From positions 12,385,651 to 12,449,650 of the forward strand of contig NC_135563.1 of assembly GCF_964340395.1 (NCBI RefSeq): a DNA stretch of 64,000 bases, written 5' to 3'. Below, piece by piece: positions 53,701-64,000 of this stretch (positions are counted from its first letter, which is position 1; every line of letters begins with the position of its first letter). A program made the translations under genes and the position numbers. Source of the stretch: Glandiceps talaboti (taxonomy: Eukaryota > Hemichordata > Enteropneusta > Spengelidae). The notes beneath the pieces were generated by a model. It made no database searches. It was given only the letters and a program-made list of their open reading frames with translations, and was not told the DNA's origin.

Positions 53701-56604
53701 GCTGTCAAATTTGCGAAATAACTATTAATAAAAACAATTACTGTTAATTATCTAATTAAGACACAAATAATAGCTTCCTTTGTCAATGGATTTATCACCC
53801 AGTAATACACCATGTCACTCAGGAAAATAATTATGTGTGCCCTACCACCTTTTGTGATCGGATGGGGCATGGGGTTCTGTTATACCCGCAATGTAGTAAG
53901 AGTGTTAATGCTATCATAACTAAAACTGCCCTAATCCATTTTCCCTACTGTACAGTATGTAGTAATTTGTATTTCCAGAGTCTTAATCACCGTTTTGACA
54001 GTAAAGGTTCACAAAAATCAATCAAAACTTGTTTGCCAAATTATATTTACAACTTATATAGTATATTTTCGACTTGAAAGAGTAAATTATCAAAATCATT
54101 TGTTGGCAACTTTGTCTTTCCTTCATTCGAGAATACTACCGTGCATTGAAAAAATGTAATACTCAATGTAGGAAAAATTGCAGAGATACACATTATGCAC
54201 ACCTTCATTCTCAATATCATTGTAACCAATAAGGAAAGTAAACGTAGTTGCAACTGTCCAACGTAACATCCTCCTCAAGAAATTATACTCGTTCTCGTCA
54301 TTGGTGCTTGTTAAGTGACCTGAAATTTAAAAACAAATTCATAATGCATGCCGTGTCAAACTGGTCATTAAACAAAATAACACGTGGTTGTCTGAGGTTC
54401 GCCTTTATATCAAACATTCGATTGGAGCCACTCAGTAGAGTTTTTTCTAAAGATTTCATTCCAACATGCAAAGATAATCTTGTTTATAAATAGTTGAAAA
54501 TACATGTTAAGTCGACTAGCATAATCCGTATCCTTGCATAAACATATGCTATTGATTGTCTGTAAACGTGTCACCATGCAATAAAATATTATTGTATATA
54601 GGTATGCAAATAAGGCTATCTACGATATAATTCAATGGGGCGTGTGTGCCTATGTATGTACTTATGCTTCTAGTGTTTTCTGAAGGACTTTCACTCGCTT
54701 TGATCAGCCACAAAAAAAAACCCGCGAGCACTCGTTTAAATACCAGGCTATGCCACACGTACACTCGTGCGGATCAGTTTATAACATTGCGGCTGAAGTA
54801 GCAAGATGTACGATGTCACGACCGCAGATATAAAAGGGAATTCACATGCATGACGTATACGTACCTCCGTAACCTTGACACCATGTTTCTGCCTCCAGCC
54901 AGGTTTTGGTTGATGTACCAGGATAGTAGCAATGACTGTCATATTCAACCCACCCTGAATCACAATTTTCTTGTTCTGAATGAAAAATGAAATAACAATC
55001 GCTTAAAATGACTTTGTTTTCTAGATACAGATATTTTCAAGTTTAAAATATGCACTCACTCAAAAAGAGCCCTGGTTTCTAAATACACTGATACCAGTGC
55101 ATGTCTAAAACTGCTTACAAGTTACATTGGTAGTTCTGCATACGAGGCCGTGACTAATTGCGGCCAAATATTTTGAATGAATTCAGTGTTTATCAGTTTA
55201 TTCGATTGCCAATGAGCTGTATGTACAGATTTTGCGGGGACAAGCTGGTCCGTGACCAGTCGTGGCCAACGACTCTGAATTATTTCAGTGCATATTAGTA
55301 TATTCGACTTGCACGATTAAATTATGTTGCAGATGAAGTTACTTTGAAGATGAGCCACCCTACAACTTGTTACTAAAATCTAATAACAATGCATTACTTT
55401 AGTGCTATAACAACCCAAAAAAATTCAGTTCGTTGTGAAAAATGAGACTTTAAGAAGTAAACTTACCATTGAAAAGATTTTCTCCTTCATCAACAACTGT
55501 ACAAAAGGAAAATTACAACAAATCATTATTAATCTCCAAAATGCTTCAATATTCTTTTTAAATGGTTAGCTTACATGATATTTTATGATATCAATTCCTT
55601 CTTGACCACGTCTGAAAAAATCAACCAATTATCATTTACAATTTATATTTACATAGCAAAATTTGTCATTTTCAAAATGAAGGAGAAGTTTGAACATGAT
55701 AGTAATTAACTGGTACATCTCTTTGTTCACAGGCAAACCTTTTGAATACGAATTCCAAATAGTTTTGTGCAACATGTAATGCATCATGTCCCACTAAAAG
55801 AGACTGTGAATGGTATAAAAATATCATATTTTGTGTAAGCTCGAGAATACACTGGAAGCTAGTTAAGGTGACACGAATCTTCGTCTGGCTGCACAAAATA
55901 TTTACTAAATTGCAACCCTTAATTTTCTATTATTGTATTTAATATCTAATATTGCTAAATCATCGTATTGTTTGACACGAAAAAAATATCATCAACATTG
56001 CTACTTCCTATATAGTCTGATAGACAAAAATTCCACGTCATTTACACTTTACTCCATTTCTATGCTTGCACAAAATATACGTTGTTAAAGTGTATATGAC
56101 TTTGCGAAAATGTAAACATGAAGGTAAGATTTTTGATGAGCCAGATGACGTTTTGTGTTGAGTCAATTAACTTATAATTATGTAGTGTGCTACATCATAC
56201 TGTATACATATCATGACCTACCTAGTGAAATCATGAAAACATGGCATGCTAAACATAAATGTATGTAACTAATTATATACCAATTATAGCAAGATGTGAT
56301 GTTTCAAATCAGTTTTATACATACATTTCCTGATATAGATACGATTATTTGATGTCCCGGTGGTGAGACCACCATTCATTATGTGATTGTATTCACTCAG
56401 GTAACACTTTCCGTCGTAGTCAAACGAGCGACACGTATAGCTAGTACGAGATGCGCATTCCGCGGCACATTCTTCAGCAGTTTGGTCGGATATTTCTTCA
56501 TTGTTATTGTTACTAATATACTTGTATGGTATTAGATGGAAGTCTAATCTTGACGTTAATACGTCTGCAAAGAAAACAGAATAAAATGTTTAATATTCCA
56601 ATTA

Positions 56605-56653
<49 letters not shown>

Positions 56654-58986
56654 AATACATATATATATCTTATTATATATTAGTATTATCTTTTCTTTAT
56701 TTCTCCAAATAATTGATTTTTGCCAAAATTTATAGTATATCATTATTGAAACAAAACATGAATTATATATGTTATTAAAATCCCCAAGGAGACTATCTGT
56801 GATTAACATCACTGCAACGAGTTCAATAGTGTGAATGCTACATACAAAACTCCAGAAATTCACATTATGTTACGTTTAATCCAGAATTTGAAGGTTTATC
56901 TTTATACATAGATTAAGATATCAAAAATGAGCACAATTATATCCCCCTTCCCACCATCAACCCTACACGTCTTTATCTTTGCCCTTTTCTTATCATGTCT
57001 GATTAGTAGTTCCAATCAAACAAAAGTTTTCCATTTGTCGTTTGAAAGCTTGTTTTCGGTCACTTTGAAAGCATTTCAGAAATTATGTTGTAAAGAAATT
57101 GTCAATCTATTATTTTTCAATAAAGTATTAAACACATTGGCATTATTCAAAAAAGTATGGATGCCACATTAGATCATTGTCATCTCATAATACTGTTAGA
57201 CCACTATAAAAAATAACTACAGTGTCAGTGGTCTTGGTTGGAACTGAGAAGCGGCTGGAGTTGAGACCACCATTTCGTGGCTGAAAAAGACAACACTGCT
57301 AAGTCTTAACTGTGGGATTTTTTATTTCATAGGTTTACTACTACTTTATATATCACCAACCTGTACTCTCTCCTTTACAGTAAAATGCACCCAATGTGAA
57401 ATATCCTTCTTCACCAGTGCTACTATCGCCAAATCCTAGTTTGGATACCGGTAAGTAGTCTTTATCAGTAATCGTTCCATCGTCATAGCGCCATGTTCCG
57501 TCGTTGTTATCACAGTTGCATGTGGAAACACCGTTAGCACACGTTCCTATTGAACGAGAGGAATTAATGTGTGACATGGTTATGCTATGATTTCCCAAAG
57601 GATCGCTCTGTGAAAGAGATGTTTTGACAACTCGTTTTATGTTAGTGTTCACTGGCTCTGTTTGATACATTTACGATGAAATCAATTAATTGCCTGCATA
57701 TGATGTCTTTATTCGTTGACTCCATCAGATTCAAATCAATGTAACCCAAAGGAATATAATTATAATAATTAATAGTGATATTATTTTACCTTCCGTAAGG
57801 AAGGTTATATATTAGGGATGAAGTCTGTGTGTCTGTGTGTGTCTGTGTTTGTGTGTATATCACCATTTCCGAAATAACGGCTGCATCAATTCGAACGAAA
57901 TTTAGTAGACATGTTTCGTAGGGTAACGGCAAGAGCTGATTAGGTTTATGAATATTAATGAGCAATTTACTTAATTAATGGTTTTCGGTAATTAGGCGAT
58001 ATCTCAAGACTGTAGGCTTCAAATTTATTATAACTTAGTTCATACATTTGTGATACCAAAGCGCACTTGTCCTGAAAATATCACTAATGCAGCTTTTAGT
58101 TTTAATAAGTTATTGGCATATATTGGTAGGCCACCAAATCGGGGAAACATAGTTTCTCATCGGGAAAGGTTGTCTAAAGTGGTGCGACGATTTTTTGTTA
58201 CATTTCAACGAATGCTAATCAATCTACTTATCATTGCAGCTACTGTTCTTTTATTTATTACTTTACAGCAAGTGTGTATGTGGGCCACATGTCATAGGCT
58301 AGTTCGTGATTAGTTTTGCAGTTGTCTTCACTGGTGGCAATTAATGTAGGGAGAGTTACTTTTGTTTTCCCTTTCTTCTGCAGACTGAATTGGCATGGGA
58401 ATTGACACGGGAAGGGGGTACTTAAGTGATGGGTGATGTCCAGAATCAATTTTGGCCTTTAAAACTCTTTCCACGGTGAGTGCGATACTACAACGTTCTG
58501 TAAAGCATTACATTACATGTTGTGGTTGGCCAGGAAATCACTAACAGCAATGGACAAATAGCAGTCAATGAGCAAAGATAACTTATTGCATTGTTCTGCT
58601 GTATTCCAACACTAGTCTGTAGGCACGACAATCTCAAATCTTTACCCTTACGGAAGGCATTCAGTTTAAATCTGGCAATTACTTAAAATATAGTTACTCG
58701 CCTTCGTTGCCACAAGCGCAAAGTGTTTGACCGCTCGGTGCCCCTGCCCAGTTGTTCATTATATTACCATCTCTGTCGTACCAGGCAGCATAGTTTGTCC
58801 CGCCATATTTCATTATAGATCCGTAACATTCATACTATCAGTTAAAAGAAAAGAATACACAGTTCTGTAATTTCGATCATTCACGGTTACAGGTTTGTAT
58901 CTGCTAGGATGCTTGGTCCTCTATATTCGTTTGTTTCCCACTATTTGTTTATGAATGCATTGTTCTTTACCGAACACAGTCTGCTT

Positions 58987-59069
<83 letters not shown>

Positions 59070-61532
59070 CTTAAGTTTCAATGTGAACTTTTAACGAGTG
59101 TTTAAATTCTTCGACTATTCACCCATTCAAACCAATGTCTTCTCTATATGAGACACACTCACCTTCAGGTATTGGTAGCAAGTATCTGAAATATCCATTA
59201 CGGCTTTCATTTGGTCCATTGTAACGCCATTATCATAAGTTATCTCAAAGTTGTACGATAGAGCTGCTTCAAAATCTGTAATGTGACCACGTTGTTCCTG
59301 TGCATGGTGGAACACGTGGATGGCTGTAGGTGGAAAATATTTACACATCATAGAAAACAATATGAAATATTCGAGTTTAAAATCAATGAGAAATGGGTGA
59401 ATATCTGTTCTTTAGAATGCAAGTACATGCTATAGTATCGGGGACATTACTGAATGAGCCTAATGTATATGGGTGTTTTTTTACCCTAGAATTATTTTTG
59501 AAGCCTAAAGTTTTTTGATATGTCAAAGATTTTCATGTTCAAAATAACGCCCTCTACAGCGAGATAAAAATACCACAACGTTAGTGATGGTTGCCAAACA
59601 TTACCGTTTAATTTTCATAGGGTGTGATGGCTCACTGTATCAATGAATTATTCTGAGGCATTGGGACTAATCAAGTATCACCAACATGTTCAAATGCCCC
59701 CCTATTTATCAACTATTCCCCATTTACTGCCCATTACTGTTAGGTGCTGTGGTCAGAAACAAATATCAAACAGTCTTTGCAGAAGATACATGCACAGTCC
59801 TTCAAATAGTTAATTCTGTATCAGGTTTAAGTAACAGCTGGAACTGATTTTGTTGTTAGATATCGACTTAAAGGGTAACGGGCAGGTTCAAATATAAATA
59901 TAGTAACAGGTCATGCATGTTAGCATAACAACAAAAACATCTGCATCAGAACACCCTCACCCCTACTCCCAGAAAACCTCAACAAAATACTTACCATTGC
60001 TTTCACTCGAAAAATCACAGTAAACTCGGAATGGGTCTACCCCATTGTAAGGACCGTCTGGATCTATAGTGTAGTAGCCATCGTTGGTGTATCCTTTACG
60101 TTTCCATTCACCACATGACGCTGTAATAGTAAGCAGAATTTCGGAAATTTATCATTTATTTTAAACGTAAAAATATACATAGTACAGTCAATGCAACGTT
60201 TTTAGGATAGAATAGTTTTCCCGCAAATTAATGGCTACAGGGACGGTTTAGGTATAAATCCGAGTTTAACACAACGCCAAATATGTACATACAATGTCTA
60301 TATATATATGAGCAGGCTACATGACCTGGTACAGAACTTTCAGGGAAATTAGTCTTTACATATACAGGAGATCTGAAGCAACTAAGCGGAATGCTGTTAA
60401 AGATGGCCTTACGGTCTACACCTTGGCAAGGGTAAAACATTTGTAAAATATATAAAACAGCTACTGCTAGCACCCCATATGGCAAACCCTGATATGACTG
60501 CGCCATTAACACCCCTAGTAGAGGCATTACCAACAACCCTGCAGCAGCCCCGTCAATGTTACAGGGTTGTGACTGTTTAGCTGCGTAGTGCTTCTCTCAC
60601 AGCATGCAGTAATATGTAGAATGATTACCACTGCTCACTCGTGCTAATTGTATAGAAATGTTGGAATTTGTTTTGTTTTGTCGTCATAATTCCTTGTTTT
60701 TTTTTTAATTTTCTCAATGAAAGTAGTGATTTCTTATCAGAATAAATGACGAGAATTATCTAAACAGCACCTACCTACGTCTAGAGGATATTTGCATATA
60801 TAGCCTTTACTTCCACTACAACTTGCATCGTTCCATGTACCATCAGTTGACCATCGTAATGCTGCACAGTCCTCGACACCATTACCTGGAATTGATAGGG
60901 TTGATTGTAGAATATCTCATAAGTAAATCAGCGGCTACAGTATTGCTTACAGGTGTGCATGTGTCTATAGGTGCCCATATATGTGGACAAAGTCTCAACA
61001 CTCGTAGGTTTAAAATACACACGTAATACATCCGTACACTATAATGTTTGTGTATTATGTTCCCTATCTCGTGATGTCTAAAGATTTGCAGTTTGTTTAT
61101 CAAATCTAATGTTGGAAACTAGATTGTCGGACGACGTACCGTTGCTTGGTTCACCGGAATACCATCTTGTATAATCGAAAGGGCTTCCGTCGATCCATTC
61201 CCACTCGTCCTCCTCGTTCAGGTCATGTGCTCCAATCCAATAGTCCGTATTTGCAAACGTCCACCTAGAAAATATTAATACATGATGATCCACTGACCGC
61301 GGTGTCTACAGCCAGACACATATAACGTAATCGGGTCAATGTAATTAAAACTTTCCTTCAAAATTACCCACGTTCAGGGAATAAAACAACATAGTACTGT
61401 ACATGGTAGAACTTTTAGGATTACCCCTGTTCTGTATGTGACCTTCTTTGTTACAAAATATTAAAAGAAAGTGATATGTCGGGAAAAACCTTCATCATGG
61501 GTCCAAAGTTACGAAAAACCACCAAATATTCA

Positions 61533-61599
<67 letters not shown>

Positions 61600-63628
61600 A
61601 TACAATAATATTAAACACTGTACATGGCAATGTTTTCACTTATTTCATGACATTCAGAGTCTCTTGTGTAGGGATACGAAACATACCTAACTTTGATGGT
61701 GGATTTTTATCTACATTACATAAACTTGCGAGAAATAGTTTTAAATATTAACACCAAAAAAAGGGGCAATTTACAAAATACACTCCACCCCGTTATATAT
61801 TAAATAATTGCGGCCTGGAGGCTTTTGGTTGGGAAATCAGCCTATCATGTCATTTAGTAAATCTGTATTCTTTTATAATAATTTCGGAAAATGTAGAGAT
61901 AGTTGATACCTGGACATTGAAAGAGCGTGCATTGTTTCATCGTAGCTATGGATGCTAATTAGGTCCGCATCATCATCGAGAGCACGACATGCAGCCACTG
62001 CTTCAAACCAAGTTTTTGTATCTTCATAAATCTGATAACAACCATTGCCATAATGAGTCCACCCAGAATCGCACAAGTCTTCGTCAGATGTATCAACTGA
62101 AGCATGCAAAATACCATCAATAGTCACTAGGTATAATGTTAATATAGTAATGAAAAAGCCATTCCTAGTGGTATTTCAATGTGTTGCTTGTCAGGCATAC
62201 ACATCCTCAAATATTGTGACTTCATTTTTATGCTACTCTTGTCATTATCATAATCAAAACAACCAAACTAAGATCCAGGAGACTTGTGGGAAAGTACACG
62301 TATATTTTCCCCCTGGGGCGCCATTACAGTTCTTGTTTCAGGGGCAATATATTGGGGGAAATTAAATGATACCCCGTCTGAATTGGCCTAAAGTGACTTG
62401 GACATTCGCATAATAACGTTTACACGGGGCACAGTATATCATGCCTTGCAGATCATCCTGACGACGTTGGGCTTTCCGATTGGGATGCCATCTACCATAC
62501 TCACGTTGGGCAGAATACGCCATGCGCATATCACATACGCTCATAATTGGGCAGTAACATTTATACAATTTTACAATGTTACTTCGTTTCTGAAATTATT
62601 AATATATATTTCCTTACAGTTGCAAACGAGTTTGAATACTTCCTACAGTTATGAGCATAAAGGATGGTGGTTTCGGTACATACTAAACGTACAAAGTCAA
62701 ACTTGCTTTCTAGAAGTCATGAGTCGTACTTTTGATATTTTATCGAAATAGAATCATACGAAATATGGTTATGTTGCGTGTGTTACCCTTATAGTTATTG
62801 TATATCATCTCATCATTGCCCGTCGCCACAATGCCTTCTGTTTCCGACCATAACACAATACATTAGTTTGTGTTTCAGTGGTTCACCTACCTGTTTCTTT
62901 AAAGAACATAGCGAACACATCAGCACGTGCGGTGTTTCCTGGTTGGATGAAAGAATAATTTACTCAGTTATTTTTTTTTTACATTTATTATGTGCATAAG
63001 ATCGACCACTCCTGCAAATCTAACACTGCCCACTTACAGTCTGTTATGCTCAAGTCACCAGTAACAGTATCTACCAGTCTGTTTATTGCTTTTATGTATC
63101 GGCTAAGACCACAATAAAGTACAGTGGTCTGGTCAAGGTATCGGTGTGGATAACATTATCGGTGACTTAAATATATGTCAATAGCATTCTCTCTATGGTG
63201 AAAGTCACGAGAAAAATCTCGTGATGCAGAGGTGGTAAAAGTCATGTTGCTAGCAAATGCGAAGCACGGGTCACTCGTGCTTCGCACACACGAGGCAACT
63301 TCGGGTCGCCCTCTAGTGCTGAACTTAGCAACAACGCCAGCCAGTGTGGTGAAAGTGGCTTATTGGACATCAACTGAAACAGCTATAGGACGATATCAGT
63401 CAAAGTCAGTGTCAGTGTGCATGTTCTGTATTATATTTACCAGAGGCCCAGGCCTGACGTGTGGTAGATGTACTGTATATGAAATTAGGCCTTGTTTCCA
63501 TGTTCTCCCAATCACATCCTCCACTGCTAGATGTTGGATCAGATACACATACCCAACCTGCGTCGCCATTACATCCACTGTAGTAACTGCTTATGAACCA
63601 ATGTCTCCCAAGAGTAGAAGTACTGTGT
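50355..63628 (-). CDS. Secreted C-type lectin mosaic protein (3' 19 coding exons)
   Basis: Nineteen exons on the - strand join without a frame conflict into about 976 residues. From 5' to 3': 63628-63441, 62938-62891, 62096-61910, 61264-61140, 60885-60775, 60120-59995, 59323-59163, 58834-58702, 57546-57361, 56564-56325, 55496-55467, 54975-54865, 54319-54203, 53602-53432, 53112-52861, 52243-52073, 51707-51589, 51318-51126, 50617-50355 (TGA). Domain order: unassigned module, CTLD1, CNTNAP-type fibrinogen-like domain, PAN1, linker, CTLD2, CTLD3, FN3, PAN2. Most domain borders are phase-1 introns, typical of exon-shuffled extracellular proteins. No membrane segment or anchor follows PAN2, so the product should be secreted. 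The first visible exon starts in phase 2, so the signal peptide and any further modules lie beyond the window. One donor is GC (58701-58700). A carbohydrate- or matrix-binding role is inferred from the domains; the true function is unknown. Two adjacent genes instead of one remain possible (see the CTLD3 entry). Confidence 0.8.
50713..50816. repeat. (TGTC)n microsatellite
   Basis: CTGT/CCGT tetranucleotide repeats in the last intron of the lectin mosaic gene. The Cys-Leu-Ser-Val frames over it are artefacts. Confidence 0.95.
51126..51707 (-). CDS. FN3 domain (two exons)
   Basis: Exons 51707-51589 and 51318-51126 are joined by a phase-0 intron. The domain has the FN3 pattern: an N-terminal P-x2-P-N-D start, the core W (F-S-W-S-D-P) in strand B, Y-Y-W in strand C, L-T-P-G-T-E-Y in the E-F region, and A-Y-N-S-Y-G-E-G in strands F-G. 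About 100 residues, a complete single repeat. An intron inside FN3 near strand C is common in animal genes. Confidence 0.88.
52073..53112 (-). CDS. C-type lectin-like domain 3 (two exons)
   Basis: Exons 53112-52861 and 52243-52073. A Pro/Thr/Ser linker precedes C-x3-W-V-x-L-G-D-S-C-Y-Y-F, then W-T-F and Y-W-I-G-L-T-D, then the second half with S-E-N-C and Y-Y-I-C. All fold cysteines are present. The Ca2+-site triplet that is EPN or QPD in sugar-binding lectins reads T-P-D, and there is no W-N-D, so calcium-dependent sugar binding is doubtful. An in-frame ATG at 53161 would put a hydrophobic, signal-peptide-like leader directly in front of this exon. An alternative first exon or separate gene start here is therefore possible. 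Confidence 0.85.
53432..54975 (-). CDS. C-type lectin-like domain 2 (three exons)
   Basis: Exons 54975-54865, 54319-54203 and 53602-53432, all phase 1. It reads C-D-S-G-W-V-E-Y...C-Y-Y, W-L-E-A-E-T-W-C, then G-H-L-T-S-x-N-D-E-N-E, F-L-I-G-Y-N-D-I-E-N-E-G, then E-P-N-G-D-E-L-E-N and a final I-C. The EPN triplet typical of mannose-type sites is intact. The cysteine normally after E-N is alanine, and the cysteine expected after W-I-D-A-N is valine. The second conserved disulfide is therefore missing both partners, while the outer one is kept. Confidence 0.85.
55467..55496 (-). CDS. 30-bp linker microexon
   Basis: A phase 1-1 exon of 30 bp with a good acceptor (TTTTGTACAG) and donor (GTAAGT). 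It encodes an acidic linker between PAN1 and CTLD2. Being symmetric, it could be skipped without changing frame. Confidence 0.55.
56325..56564 (-). CDS. PAN/apple domain 1
   Basis: A single phase 1-1 exon of 240 bp. It reads L-D-F-H-L-I-P near the start, then E-E-C-A-A-E-C, C-R-S-F-D-Y and C-Y-L-S, the spacing of a PAN/apple domain. These domains mediate protein or carbohydrate contacts in secreted proteins. Confidence 0.85.
56608..56652. repeat. (TA)n microsatellite
   Basis: TA repeat in an intron of the lectin mosaic gene. Confidence 0.95.
57361..60120 (-). CDS. CNTNAP-type fibrinogen-like domain (four exons)
   Basis: Exons 60120-59995, 59323-59163, 58834-58702 and 57546-57361 encode about 200 residues. 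It starts S-C-G-E-W-K-R-K-G and has I-D-P-D-G followed by F-R-V-Y-C-D, then M-D-Q-M-K, C-Y-Q-Y-L-K-Y-E-C, A-W-Y-D-R-D-G, C-A-C-G, C-N-C-D and L-T-D-like K-D-Y-L-P-V-x-K-L-x-F-G-D. This follows the order of motifs in the fibrinogen-like region of contactin-associated proteins and similar invertebrate secreted proteins. The assignment is by remembered pattern. One intron (58701-57547) uses a GC donor and holds an inverted-repeat element. Confidence 0.8.
57789..58657. mobile_element. 869-bp inverted-repeat (MITE-like) element in an intron
   Basis: Bounded by the 12-bp perfect inverted repeats CCTTCCGTAAGG (57789-57800) and CCTTACGGAAGG (58646-58657). The 5' end also contains a small palindrome, CCTTCC-GTAA-GGAAGG. 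Inside is a GT-rich stretch, then a segment (58168-58295) shared with 15405-15575. The frame at 58050-58313 has no known transposase motif. Probably a non-autonomous DNA transposon inserted in the intron between two exons of the fibrinogen-like domain. No clear target-site duplication was seen. Confidence 0.65.
58988..59067. repeat. (GA)n microsatellite
   Basis: About 40 GA units in an intron of the lectin mosaic gene. Confidence 0.95.
60775..62096 (-). CDS. C-type lectin-like domain 1 (three exons)
   Basis: Exons 62096-61910, 61264-61140 and 60885-60775. It reads C-D-S-G-W-T-H-Y-G-N-G-C-Y, W-F-E-A-V-A-A-C, Y-W-I-G-A-H-D-L, W-E-W-I-D-G, E-P-S-N-G, E-D-C-A-A-L, W-N-D-A-S-C and Y-I-C. All four fold cysteines of a long-form CTLD are present. 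Calcium-site 2 is E-P-S plus W-N-D, so coordination may persist with altered sugar choice. A second in-frame acceptor at 62127-62128 would add ten residues upstream. Confidence 0.88.
61529..61602. repeat. (AAAT)n microsatellite
   Basis: About 18 AAAT units in an intron of the lectin mosaic gene. Confidence 0.95.
62891..63628 (-). CDS. Unassigned Cys/Trp-rich extracellular module (two exons)
   Basis: Exons 63628-63441 (188 bp, entering in phase 2) and 62938-62891 (48 bp, phase 1-1). The module reads G-R-H-W-F-I-S-S-Y-Y-S-G-C, D-A-G-W-V-C-V-S-D, G-G-C-D-W-E, P-N-F-I-Y-S, W-A-S-G-N-T-A-R-A-D-V-F-A-M-F-F. I recognise the style as one seen in secreted invertebrate mosaic proteins, but I cannot name a family. 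Good splice sites and phase agreement with CTLD1 support it. It may begin in an exon beyond the window. Confidence 0.65.
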
Positions 63629-63630
63629 CT

Positions 63631-64000
63631 GAAATTGAAAAAAAAATTCTTCGTAGAACACACGCCTTCCTCCTCAAAAGAATTACTTCTATAAACTTTT
63701 TGGAAGCTTTAGACTGCGTGACTTGAAAGAAAGTAGTGGAAAGAAATGAATACTACTATGTCTGTGATATGCAAAAAATATCTTGATTTTGATCATTGAT
63801 CCTGGACTTCAAAGTCGTGGTCAAAATCCAAGTTCACTGTTCAAGGTCTTAAAAGAAAGTTTATACTTGATAATGTGGGGATAGACACTCGAAATGAGCG
63901 GGTTTGTTAAAAGATTTCAGTTATGTGGCAAAAAATATTTGTTCAGTACAAATAAGGGTATGTTGCGAAATAAGGTGACATCCATATGTCCTATATGATA
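63631..64000. other. Intron, 5' portion of the lectin gene lies beyond
   Basis: The acceptor at 63630-63629 has a good pyrimidine tract on the - strand. No further exon could be identified up to the window edge. Confidence 0.4.

Noticed and set aside
53835-54077. 80-residue + strand frame inside the lectin gene
   Set aside because: Lies in an intron on the opposite strand, with no recognisable domain or splice context.
58050-58313. 87-residue frame considered as a transposase fragment
   Set aside because: No catalytic motif is visible, and the matching stretch at 15.4 kb is not open in the same way, so it is more likely non-coding element DNA.

Overview
The window is animal nuclear DNA: AT-rich, crowded with microsatellites, with spliced genes (GT-AG introns of about 0.1-1 kb), fragments of non-LTR retrotransposons (LINEs) and short inverted-repeat elements. 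A dopamine-D2-type receptor, a secreted C-type lectin mosaic carrying a contactin-associated-protein-like (CNTNAP-like) fibrinogen domain and PAN domains, and a helical cytokine-like gene together suggest a marine invertebrate. A non-vertebrate deuterostome (cephalochordate, hemichordate or echinoderm) fits best, but a lophotrochozoan cannot be excluded.

Layout. 0-16.4 kb is gene-poor and holds LINE remnants (1-185, about 2.3-2.8 kb, about 12.6-13.7 kb), a possible retroelement relic near 14 kb and simple repeats. 16.5-19.9 kb (+) holds a compact five-exon gene that I reconstruct as a 223-residue secreted protein with the layout of an IL-6-family four-helix cytokine. Its intron phases are 1-0-0-0, as in vertebrate IL6 and CSF3, and its promoter has a perfect kappaB palindrome, a CRE-like site and a STAT-type site. 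20-37 kb is intergenic, with miniature elements, long (TA)n tracts and an inverted pair of about 100-bp repeats whose shared core resembles a hammerhead ribozyme. 37.0-38.1 kb (-) is an intact intronless D2-like monoamine receptor. 38.2-50.2 kb is again intergenic, with second copies of two dispersed repeats. 50.3-63.6 kb (-) is one large gene of which I can place 19 phase-compatible coding exons (about 976 residues): an unassigned module, CTLD1, a CNTNAP-type fibrinogen-like domain, PAN1, CTLD2, CTLD3, FN3, and a terminal PAN2 with the stop codon. Its 5' end lies beyond the window.

The cytokine-like gene and the lectin mosaic are both plausible parts of extracellular signalling or recognition, but nothing in the sequence links the three genes functionally. 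The main discovery candidate is the cytokine gene. The evidence for it is the exon-phase pattern, signal peptide, helix layout and helix-D motifs, not a database match.
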